This document shows positions 12,050-22,940 of a stretch of DNA of 64,000 bases, piece by piece. The stretch is from the NCBI GenBank assembly GCA_963576725.1, contig OY755240.1, positions 57,722,633 to 57,786,632 of the forward strand. The letters run 5' to 3'. Numbering within the stretch: position 1 is the stretch's first letter; each line of letters starts with the position of its first letter. Position numbers and translations under genes: made by a program. The stretch comes from Azorinus chamasolen. Lineage: Eukaryota > Mollusca > Bivalvia > Cardiida > Solecurtidae. The notes under the pieces are model-generated. The model was not told where the DNA came from, did not search any database, and saw only the letters and a list, made by a program, of their open reading frames with translations.

Positions 12050-12710
12050 TAGGTGTTTAGAAATAAGTCTAGCTCTAGGTGTGAATATCTGATGATAATT
12101 CAATTAAACGGGTCATTAGTATTTTTAACAATTGAAATTGAGAAGAGTTACGTCTACTGTTATAATTAAGTTATATTTACTCAGTTATTTCATTAATATC
12201 ATACAAGATTCAGACATTTTAGGACTTTTTAATGTGTTGTCATCAAATTTTATAAAAAAAAAGTTATATTTAAGATGCTTTTTGGGGCAGCAGACTTAAT
12301 CCACAGTAGTAAGTTTAACACCTATCATTGTTAGGGGGAGGGGGGGGGGATTATCATGTTTTTTTTAAGAATTACCATGACTTATATCAGTTGGGCCATT
12401 GCATAATCATGTTTTCACAGTTTTCTTAAACATTACCATGACTTACATCAGTTGGGTTTGGACCCAGATCAAAAGTCTAGATGGTGATCAATTTCCTTGA
12501 TTGCCTGAATTGTTACTTTCCTATATCTCTCACATCTAATTTGAGAGACATTGGAAGACACCATGTAACATCACTCACACTACACACTGGGGTGAATGGG
12601 TCAAAATGCCTTTAATGTTTCGTCTGCAACAAAAAGTTATTGTCATCTGCTTCAATTCTTAAAATAAACTTACTTTCATTTTTTTGCAAAAATATGATTA
12701 AGATGACAAA

Positions 12711-12772
12711 CAGTTTGGATCCTGATGAGATGCCGCAGTATGCGGCCTCTCATCTGGATCCAAACTGTTTGC
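12711..12772. repeat. Near-perfect palindrome (AAACAGTTTGGATCC family)
   Basis: AAACAGTTTGGATCCTGATG at the left pairs with CATCTGGATCCAAACTGTTT at the right, around a GCCGCAGTATGCGGC centre that is itself palindromic. It is the best-preserved copy of this family in the window. Transcription through it would give a ~60-nt hairpin. Confidence 0.75.
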
Positions 12773-14744
12773 ATAGGTAATCACAGTTTCACCACTAGCA
12801 TGCAAAGAGTTAAGAGTCATGCATTGACCTGGAGAGATTCTGGGCAGTTGTAATCTTTGAACTGCTGCTGGTCTGCAGTTTAGGATCTGGAGTTGATATT
12901 TAACCCTTAATTTCTCTCATATAAACTTGTTTTCATGCATCTGCAAACAGAGTAGACCCAGATAAGGTGGCTCCTATAGGATCAAGGTCTGTTATTTGCT
13001 AATGGAATTTGATAGATGTTTCTATGCCTTCTAAAACAGCTACACTGATTCACCTTCAACATTTTACTATAAATAGTTATAAATAGAATGATACTAGCAC
13101 TCCAATGCAGTTATCTCCCTTTGTCCCTTATGGCTATGCTGATGGGACAAGGGAAATAACTGTGAGGAAATTACCTTTTAAGTGTTACAGATTCTGATGT
13201 TAAGTAGCATAAAACCCCAGGGTGAGACCATTTATGGCCCAGGGGTCATTATTTGAACACACCTGGTAGTGGTATATTAGGTGATGCTTCATACCAAATA
13301 TCTTAGCTCTAGATTATGTGGTTTCAGACAAAAAGATTTTTAAAGGTTTCCCTATATAAGTCTATGTAAAAACTACAAGCCCCAGGGCAGGGCCATTTTT
13401 GGCCCGGGGGTCATCATTTTAACAAACTTGGTAAAGGACCATTAGATGATGCTATATACCAAATATCAAAGCTCTAGAAATTGTGGTTTCAGAGAAGAAG
13501 ATTTTTAAAGATTTAAAAAAAAAACCTGTAAAAGTAGTGGGGCGGGGCCATTTTTTGCCCGGGGGTCATGATTTTAACAAAACTGATAGAGGACATCCTA
13601 AGGTACATTTCTGTAAAATTTGGTTGAAATCCTCCCAGTGGTTTAGGAGAAGAAGTCATTTGAAATAAAAGTGAACGGACAGACGGACGGACAGACGGAC
13701 AGACGGACAGACGGACGGACGGACAGACGGACAGACGGACAGACGGACAGACGGACAGACGGACGACAGGCGGTCACAATAGCTCACCTTGAGCCTTTGG
13801 CTCAGGTGAGCTAAAAACAATTATTGGGTCGATTTAGTGTCATATTTAATTATATACAAGGGGTCTAACTACCCACTGGCAAATTTCACAACCGATTCGA
13901 AATAACGCCCAGTTTTGGACAGCCAAGATGGAATAACCACTAATATTTGGTATGAACGTGAAGCTGGGACATTGTACTTTTCAAATAATATAACTTTTGA
14001 TACATTCCGACTAAGCCGACTAGCCACTGCCGACGTGAAATTCCTACAAAATACGCTGATTTTGCTTACTCGAACGAGATCTCGCAACAACGATTTACCG
14101 CTTGGACCCCCTGTAAAACAGCCATAATCGCGATGCCTGGAGACAAAACGATTGTGCAATCAATACATATGACAACAAGCTATCGTTTACCTCTCAAGCT
14201 TCCTGTAGACACTGATGCAGATCCGAAATGCAGGTGAATTTTCGTGCAATTAGCAGATTTAAATCTCTGTCAGGCTACTACGAGTCACATGACCCGCTTC
14301 CTTTACAATAGCAACATCCGTGTGTCTGTTTCTTGTTTGCCCTATAAGCATGAGCGAGAACGCAGGGCACCATCCCTCGGTCAACAGGTGCCTTTTGACT
14401 GGCTAAGTAGAAACTAGGTCAAGTTGTTGCGAGATCTTGTCGGACTAAGAAAAATCAGCGTATTGTGTAGGAATTTCACGTCGGCACTGGCTACAGATTA
14501 TTCAGAATGTATCAAAAGTTATATTATTTGAAAAGTACAAGATCCCAGCTTCACGTTCGTACTAAACATTAGTGGTTATTTTACCTTGGTAGTCCAAAAC
14601 CGGGCGTTATTTAGAATCGGTCGTGAAATTTTCGAATGGGTAGTTAGATCCCTTGTATATAATATAACACTAAATCGATCCAATCATATTTTTTCTACCT
14701 TTTAGACCGTGTAGACCCACGAAATGGCCCCCTGTGATATTTAT

Positions 14745-15168
14745 AAGCAGAATAATTAGACCTGCACATGAACAGGTCAATTTGGCCATGACAGAAATTG
14801 TAGAATCTGACCTATATCATTCAATAAGCAAAATACAGCTCCTACTGACGCTTCTGATCTGCCCGGTCTACTATTTGCAAATATAATTGTTTTTATCAAG
14901 TAAAGTGGTATGGCATTGCAAAAAGAGTATACCTAGATCTGATGGCTTCTGTAGGAGCCATCTGATCAAGGTCTGCTCTATTTACTTATAATATTGAATT
15001 ATAAAGATCCTATTCTACAGTGTCTGCCATAGGCAAACCATAATGTGTTCATGTATGATTATAAAATTTAAGCTAATAGATATCCATGACATCATTATTT
15101 GTTACATGAATATTCATGAAGTAAAGGACTAATTAATGACCCAGAAATAGATTTCATTTTGAGGGCAT
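14745..15168. repeat. MITE-derived DNA
   Basis: Two diverged copies of the dispersed MITE are visible, the clearer one at about 14921-14985 (GAGTATACC..GATGGCTTCTGTAGGAGCCATC). An ACATGAATATTCATGAA stretch, also typical of this family, lies near 15103-15119. No gene is recognised. Confidence 0.5.
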
Positions 15169-15396
15169 TTAACCCTTTCCCTCATATTAATGTTTTTATA
15201 TGCCTTTGCAAAGAGGGTAGCACTGGAGAACCAGAGGGGCCGTCTGATCAGGATCTACTGTTTGCTTATGAAATTATAGCAGAACATACTCTAGGGTTTC
15301 TACCAAAACTGAACAATCGTATGTACAGAGTTCATTTTTAACAGCCAGCTAATAAATGCTATTGTTTACATGAATATTAAACAGGGAAAGGGTTAA
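15169..15396. mobile_element. piggyBac-like MITE flanked by TTAA
   Basis: TTAA occurs at 15169-15172 and 15393-15396. The 220-bp element has CCCTTTCCCTCATATTAA at its left end and ACAGGGAAAGGG at its right. Size and termini match the copy at 2166-2386, which supports a real family with fixed ends rather than chance. The open frame across it has no recognisable product. Confidence 0.75.
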
Positions 15397-15625
15397 AATA
15401 GGTTTTTGCTGTATTCTGAATTCTTACCTTGGACAGGTAAGCCTGTATCTATAGACAGAGCATTATTAACTGTAGTCCCTTTTATCAATTCATCCAGCAT
15501 CTTCCATCAACATGGTTGATTTGTCACTCAGATGAATTCCCATCCAAAGCTGAAAAACAGGTATATTGTACGTATTATTACGTACCTCATGTCAGACTAT
15601 TCATGTAAGACAGAAAAGAGAACAC

Positions 15626-15957
15626 TTAACCCTTTCTTCTATAATTATGCCTAAAGTTCTACTAATTAATTTAAGATATTATACCAGACAAGAGAATATT
15701 TAAAACTTTCTTCCATAAACATACCTTTCTACGCATTTGCAAATAGAGCAGACTCAGACCAGACAACTCCTATTGGAGCAGTCTGATTAGGGTCTGCGCT
15801 GTTTGCTTATGTGTAATACAGATATGGTTCTAGATTCTGCCATGATCACAATTTCCTGTGTCCATGTGCTTTTATAACAATTTATCTAATTAATATTGAT
15901 GATCATTTGATGTCATTACTTTTTACATGAATATTAATGGCGAAAAGGCCGGGTTAA
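15626..15957. mobile_element. piggyBac-like MITE, expanded copy
   Basis: TTAA lies at 15626-15629 and 15954-15957. The left end reads CCCTTTCTTC, and the right end is eroded to AAAAGGCCGGG. The centre holds GAGCAGACTCAGACCAGAC...GTCTGATTAGGGTCTG. It is longer than the standard copy because of extra AT-rich sequence on the left. Confidence 0.6.
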
Positions 15958-16354
15958 GGCAAACGCCAGATTGTGAATGCAAATGAGCATTACCCTTCCA
16001 TATTTTTAAGCATAATGTGAAGATTCTGATTATATCATAATCATGCCTCTTCAATATCCATTGATCTGGTTCTACATTCACTGGTTTGCTATGCTGCATA
16101 AAATACTAAAGGATTTATAGGACTCAAGCTGGAGCTCTCCATTAGGGAGAAGTTTAGTGGTATTGAGGGAGAAGTTTTGGTCCTTATTTTGTATCTCCCT
16201 GTGTTCTACATAATAAAACTTCTTCCTCAGCTCTTAACAGGGAGAAGTATGCAGGGTTAGGGAGACTTTTTCTCCTAAATTACCCTCTTGCTTGAGCCCT
16301 GTTTAACTCAGATACCCATCCATATTACATGTGTCACAATTACAGTACTACAGT
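15958..16354. other. No gene recognised
   Basis: AT-rich sequence. A GGGAGAAG-type motif recurs three to four times in both orientations between 16130 and 16310, suggesting a small decayed repeat. I see no coding signal. Confidence 0.4.
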
Positions 16355-16462
16355 TTAACCCTTTACAGTCATGAATATTCATGTACCATTATAGAAAATA
16401 ATCTTATTAATATTCCTGGCGTCATTATTTCTTACATGAATATTCAACAGGAAAATGGTTAA
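16355..16462. mobile_element. piggyBac-like MITE, internally deleted
   Basis: TTAA borders at 16355-16358 and 16459-16462 enclose 100 bp that begin CCCTTTACAG and end CAGGAAAATGG. It retains only the AT-rich, ATGAATATTCATG-bearing part of the family; the GAGTAGACCC palindrome is missing. It is a miniature derivative of the 213-220-bp copies. Confidence 0.6.
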
Positions 16463-16954
16463 TTGGAAGTTATTCTTTAATAAATTGTTTCTTGCACATT
16501 AACTATTCGTGCCATGGTTATTATGTGTAGATGTATACCAAATATAAATTTAATAACTGAGGGAGGAGTGTGCTATCCGAGCAACCCATGTTCAAATACG
16601 GACGGACCAACCGATCACCCAAATGACTGCTGGGCAGGGTAATTCCAGTATACCCCCTGGCTGTTATTGTAAACCTCTGACTTTAAATAAATATTAATTA
16701 AATTACTTGACTTGACTTGACTTACCTTGAAGAAGTATGCAGGGGTATAATGAAATATGGAACATGGAACACTGTAGCCATTTTAGAATCTAAAGAAATA
16801 GATCTATCAAATTCCAAGATTTCCAGAAGGGTATTTCAAGCACAAGAAGCAGAAAAAGACTGCCCAATCAGATATCACTCAACAGTGCAGGGTGAATTTT
16901 AGCATAAAAGGACATTGCTTCCTATGGTTTGCATACCTTCAGTCACTGTCAGCA

Positions 16955-17270
16955 TTAATCAAAGATCTCAGCCTCATGTAGCCGGCTTCGGCGGAAGCAG
17001 CGCCGAGTAGCCGCAACAGTCTTTTCACCATAGACCGGCTGGTATTTCCTGTCATGCTCAGTGGTGTTGTACATGGTTCCTACCCCAGTGCAAAGTACCG
17101 GCTCAAAGAATATGCCACACAAAGCCAAACTATGGAAAAAATGTGTCCTTCCTGATGTGCCTCCAAGGCCTGAAAAACCGGGAAACCACATAAAATATAC
17201 AAAAATCCTTGAAAAATGCTTTAAGAACTCTAATTTGAGTGTTTATGTTATGATTTAGCTAAATATTGTT
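16955..17270 (-). other. Coding-like island, frame unresolved
   Basis: This stretch is markedly richer in GC than its surroundings and stays open in more than one frame. On the minus strand one frame ends YGEKTVAATRR..LHEAEIFD and another ends MVKRLLRLLGAASAEAGY..NADSD. A CGGTTTTTCAG that could act as a 3' splice acceptor lies just upstream on the minus strand, near 17173. The plus strand is also open (MPHKAKLWKKCVLPDVPPR). I do not recognise the product. It could be a terminal exon of a host gene or a fragment of a dispersed element. Codon bias alone cannot settle which strand is real. Confidence 0.3.
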
Positions 17271-18757
17271 GTTTCTTAAATAGTGAAACTGTCAAGTTAT
17301 GAGAAATTCACAATAAAATTAATGCTTTGTTACCTTTTTAAAGTCATCTGACCAACTTAGCTGCACCGTATTCAAAGAAACCCATAACAGAGGGCACTCA
17401 AACTTCAAAACTTAAGGCCAGCAGATACAAATAGATTTCAGAAATAGAAATAGCACTCTTTTTCCTTGCTTAGCAGCCACAGAAATTACAGTCGCGTCTG
17501 TGTAAAGCTACAAATAAGGGTTAAGAGTCGCCCGCTTTGCATGCTTGATGAACAATTTTTAATTAGCGGTTGCAATTTATGTAGAGCTCTGCACTATTAA
17601 AGTTATTAAATGCAGAAAAAATGCAATAAAAATAATGAGAGACACTCTGAAAATGCAAATTTGATTGAGATGAATATTAGATCTTGGAAATTATGTAAGA
17701 AAACACATTGGAAGAGCCAAATAAAATGACAGGAAGCACCGAAAGAGTCGGTCGCGCGGCTAGATCCAATGAAAAACTGTGATTTATGCCCTTCAAGCTA
17801 AATTTATGAGATGCTAAATGCTGGAATCTGTCCGAAACTTCACGAAATACTTTACTTTGCCAAATTTGATACATATGAGGGACCTTTGATTCCAGAGAAA
17901 AATATTTCTCCAGCAGGGAGATGTCAAAAAGTAGCCTAAGGCAATTTTAGGAAGGCTTTAGGACGATACCGACACTTCAAAGTTGCCCGTCATTAGCCAA
18001 AATTTCTCAATTTAATAAAAAATGCTTGAAATTCAACAAAAATATACTCAGACGGGTTGTTGTATGCTGTTTAGATCCAGATCACAGAGCCTATCAAGGC
18101 CAAATAGTCTGATGTAAGTGCAGGAGAGGTCTTTATACTGAACTGTTTAACACATTTTTTTAAAAAATCTCAATTTCTTCAAATCTACTGAGATCTGTTG
18201 AAAACTCTCTCATGTGCAAGCTTCTTTAGTCATAAATTACCTACATGTGAAATTTCAGGGCAGTAATCCTTACCGTTTTGAAGATATTCCATTTTAACAG
18301 TTTCTGTTATAGGTGTGAGCCCGGTCACTTTTGCCCTTCTTTATTCTATGTAAAAACAGGCATTTTCTGCGTCCCATAGCTACTTTCAGGCATAGATTTG
18401 GGTTATACCCTCTTAATATGTTCATATTTAGTCCAAACACAGTCTCTAGATCACCAGAAAACAAGGTCAAGAACGTTGACTTTTTTCGCTACACACAAAA
18501 GTATGTACACACCGTCTATTTCGCTTTAAATTTGGGCAATTCTGACGCTCCACACACATATTTCCCAACATCCACCAGAGAAAGTAGTCCTGCAAGAGAG
18601 TCACAAAAAATGACCCCAATGGGCAGAGAATACACACAATAACTTGAAAATATGCAATTATTCAGCCTGTCAAGTTCTTAAGAGACACTTATTAGCTCAT
18701 ATTTAAAGCACTGCAGTTCTAAAGAACTACTTCTTACTGTACTACGACCTCCGGAAG
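17271..18757. other. Low-copy DNA without recognised gene
   Basis: About 1.5 kb with no tandem structure, palindromes or terminal repeats that I can define. A plus-strand frame of 103 codons near 18331-18642 has no recognisable domain and no splice or start context that supports it. It may hold introns of a host gene. Confidence 0.4.
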
Positions 18758-19461
18758 CAATTGCTCACCGGAGTCACACCATCTGCAGTCCAAGATAGAG
18801 GGGGAAACCCTTAGACTGTAGAAGTATATTATAAAGTATAACCCACAGGGCAGGGCAGGGCCAAATTTAACCTCAGAACTATGATATTTACAAAATTTAT
18901 AAAGATATACTAAGTAAATATATACACCATATATCTAAGCTCTGGGACTTGTAGTTTTTGACAAGTAGATTTTTAAAACTTTCCCTATGCCTATAACTAC
19001 TAAGTGAACTCAACACTCTGCTAGTGCTAAAGAAAACTTAAACAACAGTCTGCTTCAAAAAACTGGCCACCCCTGGGACAGGGCCAATTTTGACCCCAGG
19101 GGTGTAATTTATATAACTTTTGTAGAGAATGTGAATATGATGCTATGTGCCAAATATGAAAGTTGAGAACCTTCCAGTTTCAGAGGAGAAAATTTTCAAA
19201 GTTTTCACTATATGTTTCTATTGAAAACTTGACACCCCCAGGGTGGGGCCAATTTTAACTCCAGGGGCATAATTTATATAACTTTTGTAGAGGACCTACA
19301 GATGATGCTATGTGCCAAAGATGAAAGCTGAGAACCCTGTAGATTCAGACGAGAAGATTTTTAAAGGTTCAAATTGTTGACGTGGGCCGACGTACGACGA
19401 CGGAAGACGGACATCAGGCAATCACAAAAGCTCACCCTGAGCACTTTGTGCTCTGGTGAGC
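18758..19461 (+). mobile_element. Pearl-like element, GCTCACC-terminal type
   Basis: A head-side TTGCTCACCGGAG is mirrored by the tail GCTCACCCTGAGCACTTTG...CTCTGGTGAGC at 19430-19461, which is a palindrome. Three cores of about 155-190 bp each contain GGCAGGGCCAA / GGGCCAATTTTGACCCCAGG and a TTTTTAAA..GTTTTC segment. A short GACGTACGACGACGG tract takes the microsatellite position. It is non-coding. Confidence 0.65.
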
Positions 19462-19503
19462 AAAAAAGCCTTTGTTCTACGCCTCTGTAATAGTCACTTT
19501 ATG

Positions 19504-20505
19504 AAACCATTGTGATAAATAGAGCATTTGCTCCATAGGAGTAAATGCTCTATTTATCACAATGGTTTCAAATCTACACAATTCTGAATTTTTCCTTGTC
19601 TCTAATTAATGCTCCTTATTAGTAGATTGGTTCAAAGAGGTAGGATCTGAAAAAAGTCTGTGATAAATAGAGCATTTGCTCCATAGGAGTAAATGCACTA
19701 TTTATCACAATGGTTTCAAATCTACACAATTCTGAAATTTTCCTTTTCTCTAATTAACCCTTTCCCTCATATAAACATGTTTTCACGCATTTGCAAACAG
19801 AGTAGACCCAGATTTACCTCTTTGAATAAGCAGACAACATTTCTAACAGATGACAACCCTATCACTGCTTAGCATGACTTGACCGAAATAAGCAAACAGT
19901 TTGGATGCTGATCTGACGCATACCAGTATCACGGTATGTAACTTTATATGTGGTTTGTATATGAGTTAATTTACTCCTATGGAGAAAATGATCTATTTAT
20001 CACAATGGTTTGAAATCTATGTACAATTCTGAAATTTTCCTTTTCTCTAATTAATGCTCCTTATCAGTAGATTTATTCAAAGAGGTAGGATCTGAAAAAG
20101 GCCTTTGTGATAAATAGAGCATTTGCTAACCATTGTGATAAATAGAGCATTTGCTCCATAGGAGTAAATGTTCTATTTATCACATTGGTTTCAAATCTAC
20201 ACAATTCTGAAATTTTCCTTTTCTATAATTAATGCTCCTTATCAGTAGATTTATTCAAAGAGGAAGGATCTGATAAAATCCTTTGTGATAAATAGAGCAT
20301 TTGCTCCATAGGAGTAAATGCTCTATTTAATTATTTATCACAATGGTTTCAAATTTACACAATTCTGAAATTTTCATTTTCTCTAATTAATGCTCCTTAT
20401 CAGTAGATTTATTTAAAGAGGTATAATAGTCATTTTATGAAACCATTGTGATAAATAGAGCATTTGCTCCACAGGAGTAAATGCTCTATTTATCACAATG
20501 GTTTC
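19504..20505. repeat. Cluster of palindromic 65-bp foldbacks
   Basis: The palindrome AAACCATTGTGATAAATAGA...TCTATTTATCACAATGGTTT, with centre GCTCCATAGGAG, occurs at about 19504-19569, 19666-19729, 20105-20194, 20281-20349 and 20438-20505, with a half copy near 19977-20010. Each is followed by the same CTAATTAATGCTCCTTATCAGTAG spacer, giving a period of roughly 160-175 bp. A TTAA-MITE piece (19753-19830) lies between copies. No protein is encoded. The arms are almost identical, so each copy would fold into a long perfect hairpin if transcribed. Confidence 0.8.
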
Positions 20506-20689
20506 AAATCTACACATAGATTCTGAAATTTTCCAAGAGGTAGGATCTGAAAATAGCCTATGAGGGAATGGGTTTACCGTTAACAACAGTGTGAACAAAC
20601 AGACACTAATTCTGAAGCAGACACCTTTATAGAGTTTTGACCAGGAACTTGACCTATCCAGTGATTGCGTAAGACAGACTGAGTATCTG

Positions 20690-21190
20690 GGGTCCTTCTA
20701 GCTCAGGGGAGCCTTTATAGTGTAAAAGTCTATTTTAAAGTATAACCAACAGGGCAGGGCCAATTTTAACCTCAGAACTATGATATTAACCAATTAAGGT
20801 ATACTAAGTAAATCTATACACCAAATATCTAAGCTCTGTGACATGTAGTTTTTGACAAGAAGATTTTTAAAGTTTTCCCCATGCCTAACCTAAGTGAACC
20901 CAGCATTCTGCTACTTATACAGAAAACAACAGTCAGCTAGAGAAAACTGGCCACCCCTGGGACCGTGGCGGGGCCACTTTTGACTCCAGGGACATAATTT
21001 ATATAACTTTTGTAGAGGACCTTTTATAGGTGATGCTATGTGCCAAAGATGAAAGCTGAGAACCCTGTAGATTCAGAGGAGAAGACTTTTAAAGGTTCAA
21101 ATTGTTGACGACGCACGACAAAAGCAGACAGACGGCAGACATCAGACGATTACAAAAGCTCACTCTGAGCACTTTGTGCTCTGGTGAGCT
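20690..21190 (+). mobile_element. Second GCTCACC-terminal pearl-like element
   Basis: A close relative of 18758-19461, lacking the head. It has the same cores (CAGGGCAGGGCCAA; GGGCCACTTTTGACTCCAGG), a CAGACAGACGGCAGAC tract and the closing palindrome GCTCACTCTGAGCACTTTG...CTCTGGTGAGC. The shared order but different 5' extent suggests a separate insertion that was truncated, rather than a local duplication. Confidence 0.65.
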
Positions 21191-21529
21191 AAAAATATCA
21201 TTATATTTGATAAAGTAATGTTGGTTACTTAAAGGAATTTTGTTGTTCTGTCTTCAATATAAATAGCAATTATTCACATATACCTCCCTAAATAACACTT
21301 TATTCCATCAATATTCATGTAAGAAATAATGATATCATGAATACTAATTACATTAATTATTAAAATAACGCTATAACTTTAATTAGCAAAGGAATTTTTT
21401 ACCATGAAAGAAACTGTACAATCATACCTACTGACAGTAAACATAATCAAACAGAGCAGACCAGACTCAAATAGGAGATGTTTGATCTGTGTCTACACTG
21501 ACTGCAATCTTAAAATTATCAGATTTTCC
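21191..21529. repeat. AT-rich MITE-derived DNA
   Basis: I find no gene. ATATTCATGTAAGAAATAATGA and the GAGCAGACCAGACTC half palindrome show that this is TTAA-MITE-derived sequence, diverged and rearranged. Confidence 0.45.
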
Positions 21530-22400
21530 AGAGCCCCAGATAAGATGCTTAAATTTAAACATTTTCAAGCATAGCTCATTTATTTCCCCACAAAACCCTA
21601 TACTAGCTGTGACCACTCTTTAGAATTGTCTCTCTCAGACAGCATACATGTGATAACTACCGACGGTAGGTGAATTCTACCGTTTTCAGAGGTGGTTTAC
21701 CGTTCTACCGTTTAAAGAAATATGGCGATTGGAACTTTATAGCCATTTTAGAAAGTACAGAAACATTTTTAAAATTCCTAAAGCAAACAGAGCAGACCAG
21801 ATGGCTCCTATAGGAGCTGTCTGATCTGGGTCTACTCTGTTTGCAAATGCGTGAAACCTTGGTTTATATGAAGGAAAGGGTTAATCGGGGTTTTAACACC
21901 ACATTGGATTTTTTTTGCCAAACCAGAAAGTGTAGAATCATTCCTATACCATAAGCAAACAGAGCAGAGCCTGACCAGACAGCTCCTGTAGGAGCCATCT
22001 GATCTGGGTCTATTCTCTCTGCAAATTTATGCGTGAAAAAGGTGTTTATCTGAGGGAGAGGGTTACGTGTGTAAATGTTATGTGTGTAATGTAAGGTTTA
22101 TAATGGTATGATATGCATTTATTGTAAAGTATGAATGATACTGTGAAAAAGTATAACAAACATAGGTATCAAGCAAATTTCTTTTTTCTCCTCCATATAT
22201 TTTGTCGCGTCAGTAAAATCTACCTGATAAAAGTCAAATCTACCTGACAAATTTCCTAAATCTACCTGACATGCCTCAGCAGGTTATCACATGTATGAGA
22301 CAGATTATTCTAAAGAACTGGTCACAGTATAGGGTTTGGTGGAAAAATGACGATTTTAGTATTTGAGTATGCCCTGTTATCTGTAGCTCTGTATTTTCAC
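21530..22400. mobile_element. Foldback with 120-130-bp arms and MITE-filled centre
   Basis: The left arm (21530-21658) and right arm (22283-22400) are diverged reverse complements sharing the ACCCTATACT..GTGACCA..TCTTTAGAAT segment and a GATAAC / GTTATC inner edge. The ~620-bp centre contains two TTAA-MITE copies (around 21780-21885 and 21950-22066) with the CTCCTATAGGAGC palindrome, plus short CTACCGTT and ATCTACCTGA reiterations. The arms belong to the same family as the palindrome inside 22579-22940. Confidence 0.6.
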
Positions 22401-22578
22401 TATCTATATAGACAAGAAATAACCGGACATAAACAATTTAACCCGTCCCCCACTTTCAAATTGATTCTATTATTTGACGTAAATGAATGTTTTCACTTTT
22501 GATCAGCAAACTTGTCTTCCCTATAGATGTAATTACCTGTACTGTTTCTACTAGGATTACTGTCATTCATTATCTACT

Positions 22579-22940
22579 TACAGTGCTCCCTCTCTACGAC
22601 ACCCTTTGGGACACGACGATTGTATGCGTTGTTCAGAGGGAGTTGTTATAGGGAGGGAAAATCAAACATAATTAGCTTGTTTGCAGATCCCCAGATAAGG
22701 TGTTTTTCGAGAACTAAAACCGTTATGCCTCAATCAAACCCTATGTTGTGACCACTCTTTAGAATCGTCACAAAGTGACGATTCTAAAGAGTGTTCACAA
22801 CATAGGGTTTGATGGAGGCATAAAGAAAATACGATGGAAAAAGTTGTTTCTGGAGCCTTGTTGTTTCGGAAACAGTGACATGCGTTGTTGTAAGGAGGGA
22901 ATCGTTATTGAGAGGGTCGTTGTAGGGAGGGAGCACTGTA
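22579..22940. mobile_element. TA-flanked (Tc1/mariner-like) MITE carrying a long palindrome
   Basis: TA dinucleotides at 22579-22580 and 22939-22940 flank a 358-bp element. Its terminal repeats CAGTGCTCCCTCTCTACGAC and the reverse of GTTGTAGGGAGGGAGCACTG match at 18 of 20 positions. A TA target duplication and a CAGTG terminus are typical of Tc1/mariner MITEs. Inside, 22723-22770 and 22776-22823 form a nearly perfect 48-bp-arm palindrome with a 5-bp loop (CAAAG). It belongs to the GATTCTAAAGAGTG foldback family, so one element appears nested in another. Confidence 0.75.

Larger units (their letters stand above)
11271..13816 (+). mobile_element. Pearl-like element nested in the hAT-like arm
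   Basis: The head CAAGAGGGCCATTGGCCCT forms a hairpin and is followed by TCGCTCACCTGAG. The tail GCTCACCTTGAGCCTTTGG...CTCAGGTGAGC is a palindrome whose outer half is the inverted partner of the head. Three cores at about 13200-13670 each contain a CCAGGG..GGCC and GGGGTCAT segment, followed by a long (GGAC/AGAC)n run at 13675-13765. The first ~1.9 kb after the head is not core repeat and contains secondary MITEs, so this element is itself a host for later insertions. Confidence 0.75.
11219..14744. mobile_element. hAT-like foldback element with 8-bp TSD, split by a nested insertion
   Basis: The target duplication ATATTTAT is exact at 11219-11226 and 14737-14744. The terminal repeats (11227-11265 and the reverse of 14698-14736) match at 38 of 39 positions and begin CACAGGGGGCC. 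Long inner arms continue at about 13826-14092 and 14424-14690, around a ~330-bp loop. An 8-bp duplication is characteristic of hAT transposons, among others; CAGGG near the terminus fits but is not proof. The left arm is broken after 11268 by the element at 11271-13816, so the original length was roughly 960 bp. No transposase is visible. Confidence 0.8.

Noticed and set aside
19504..20505. CRISPR-like array (regular palindromic repeats with spacers)
   Set aside because: Spacers are conserved instead of unique, repeats are ~65-bp full palindromes, and the surrounding DNA is animal. It is a MITE cluster.
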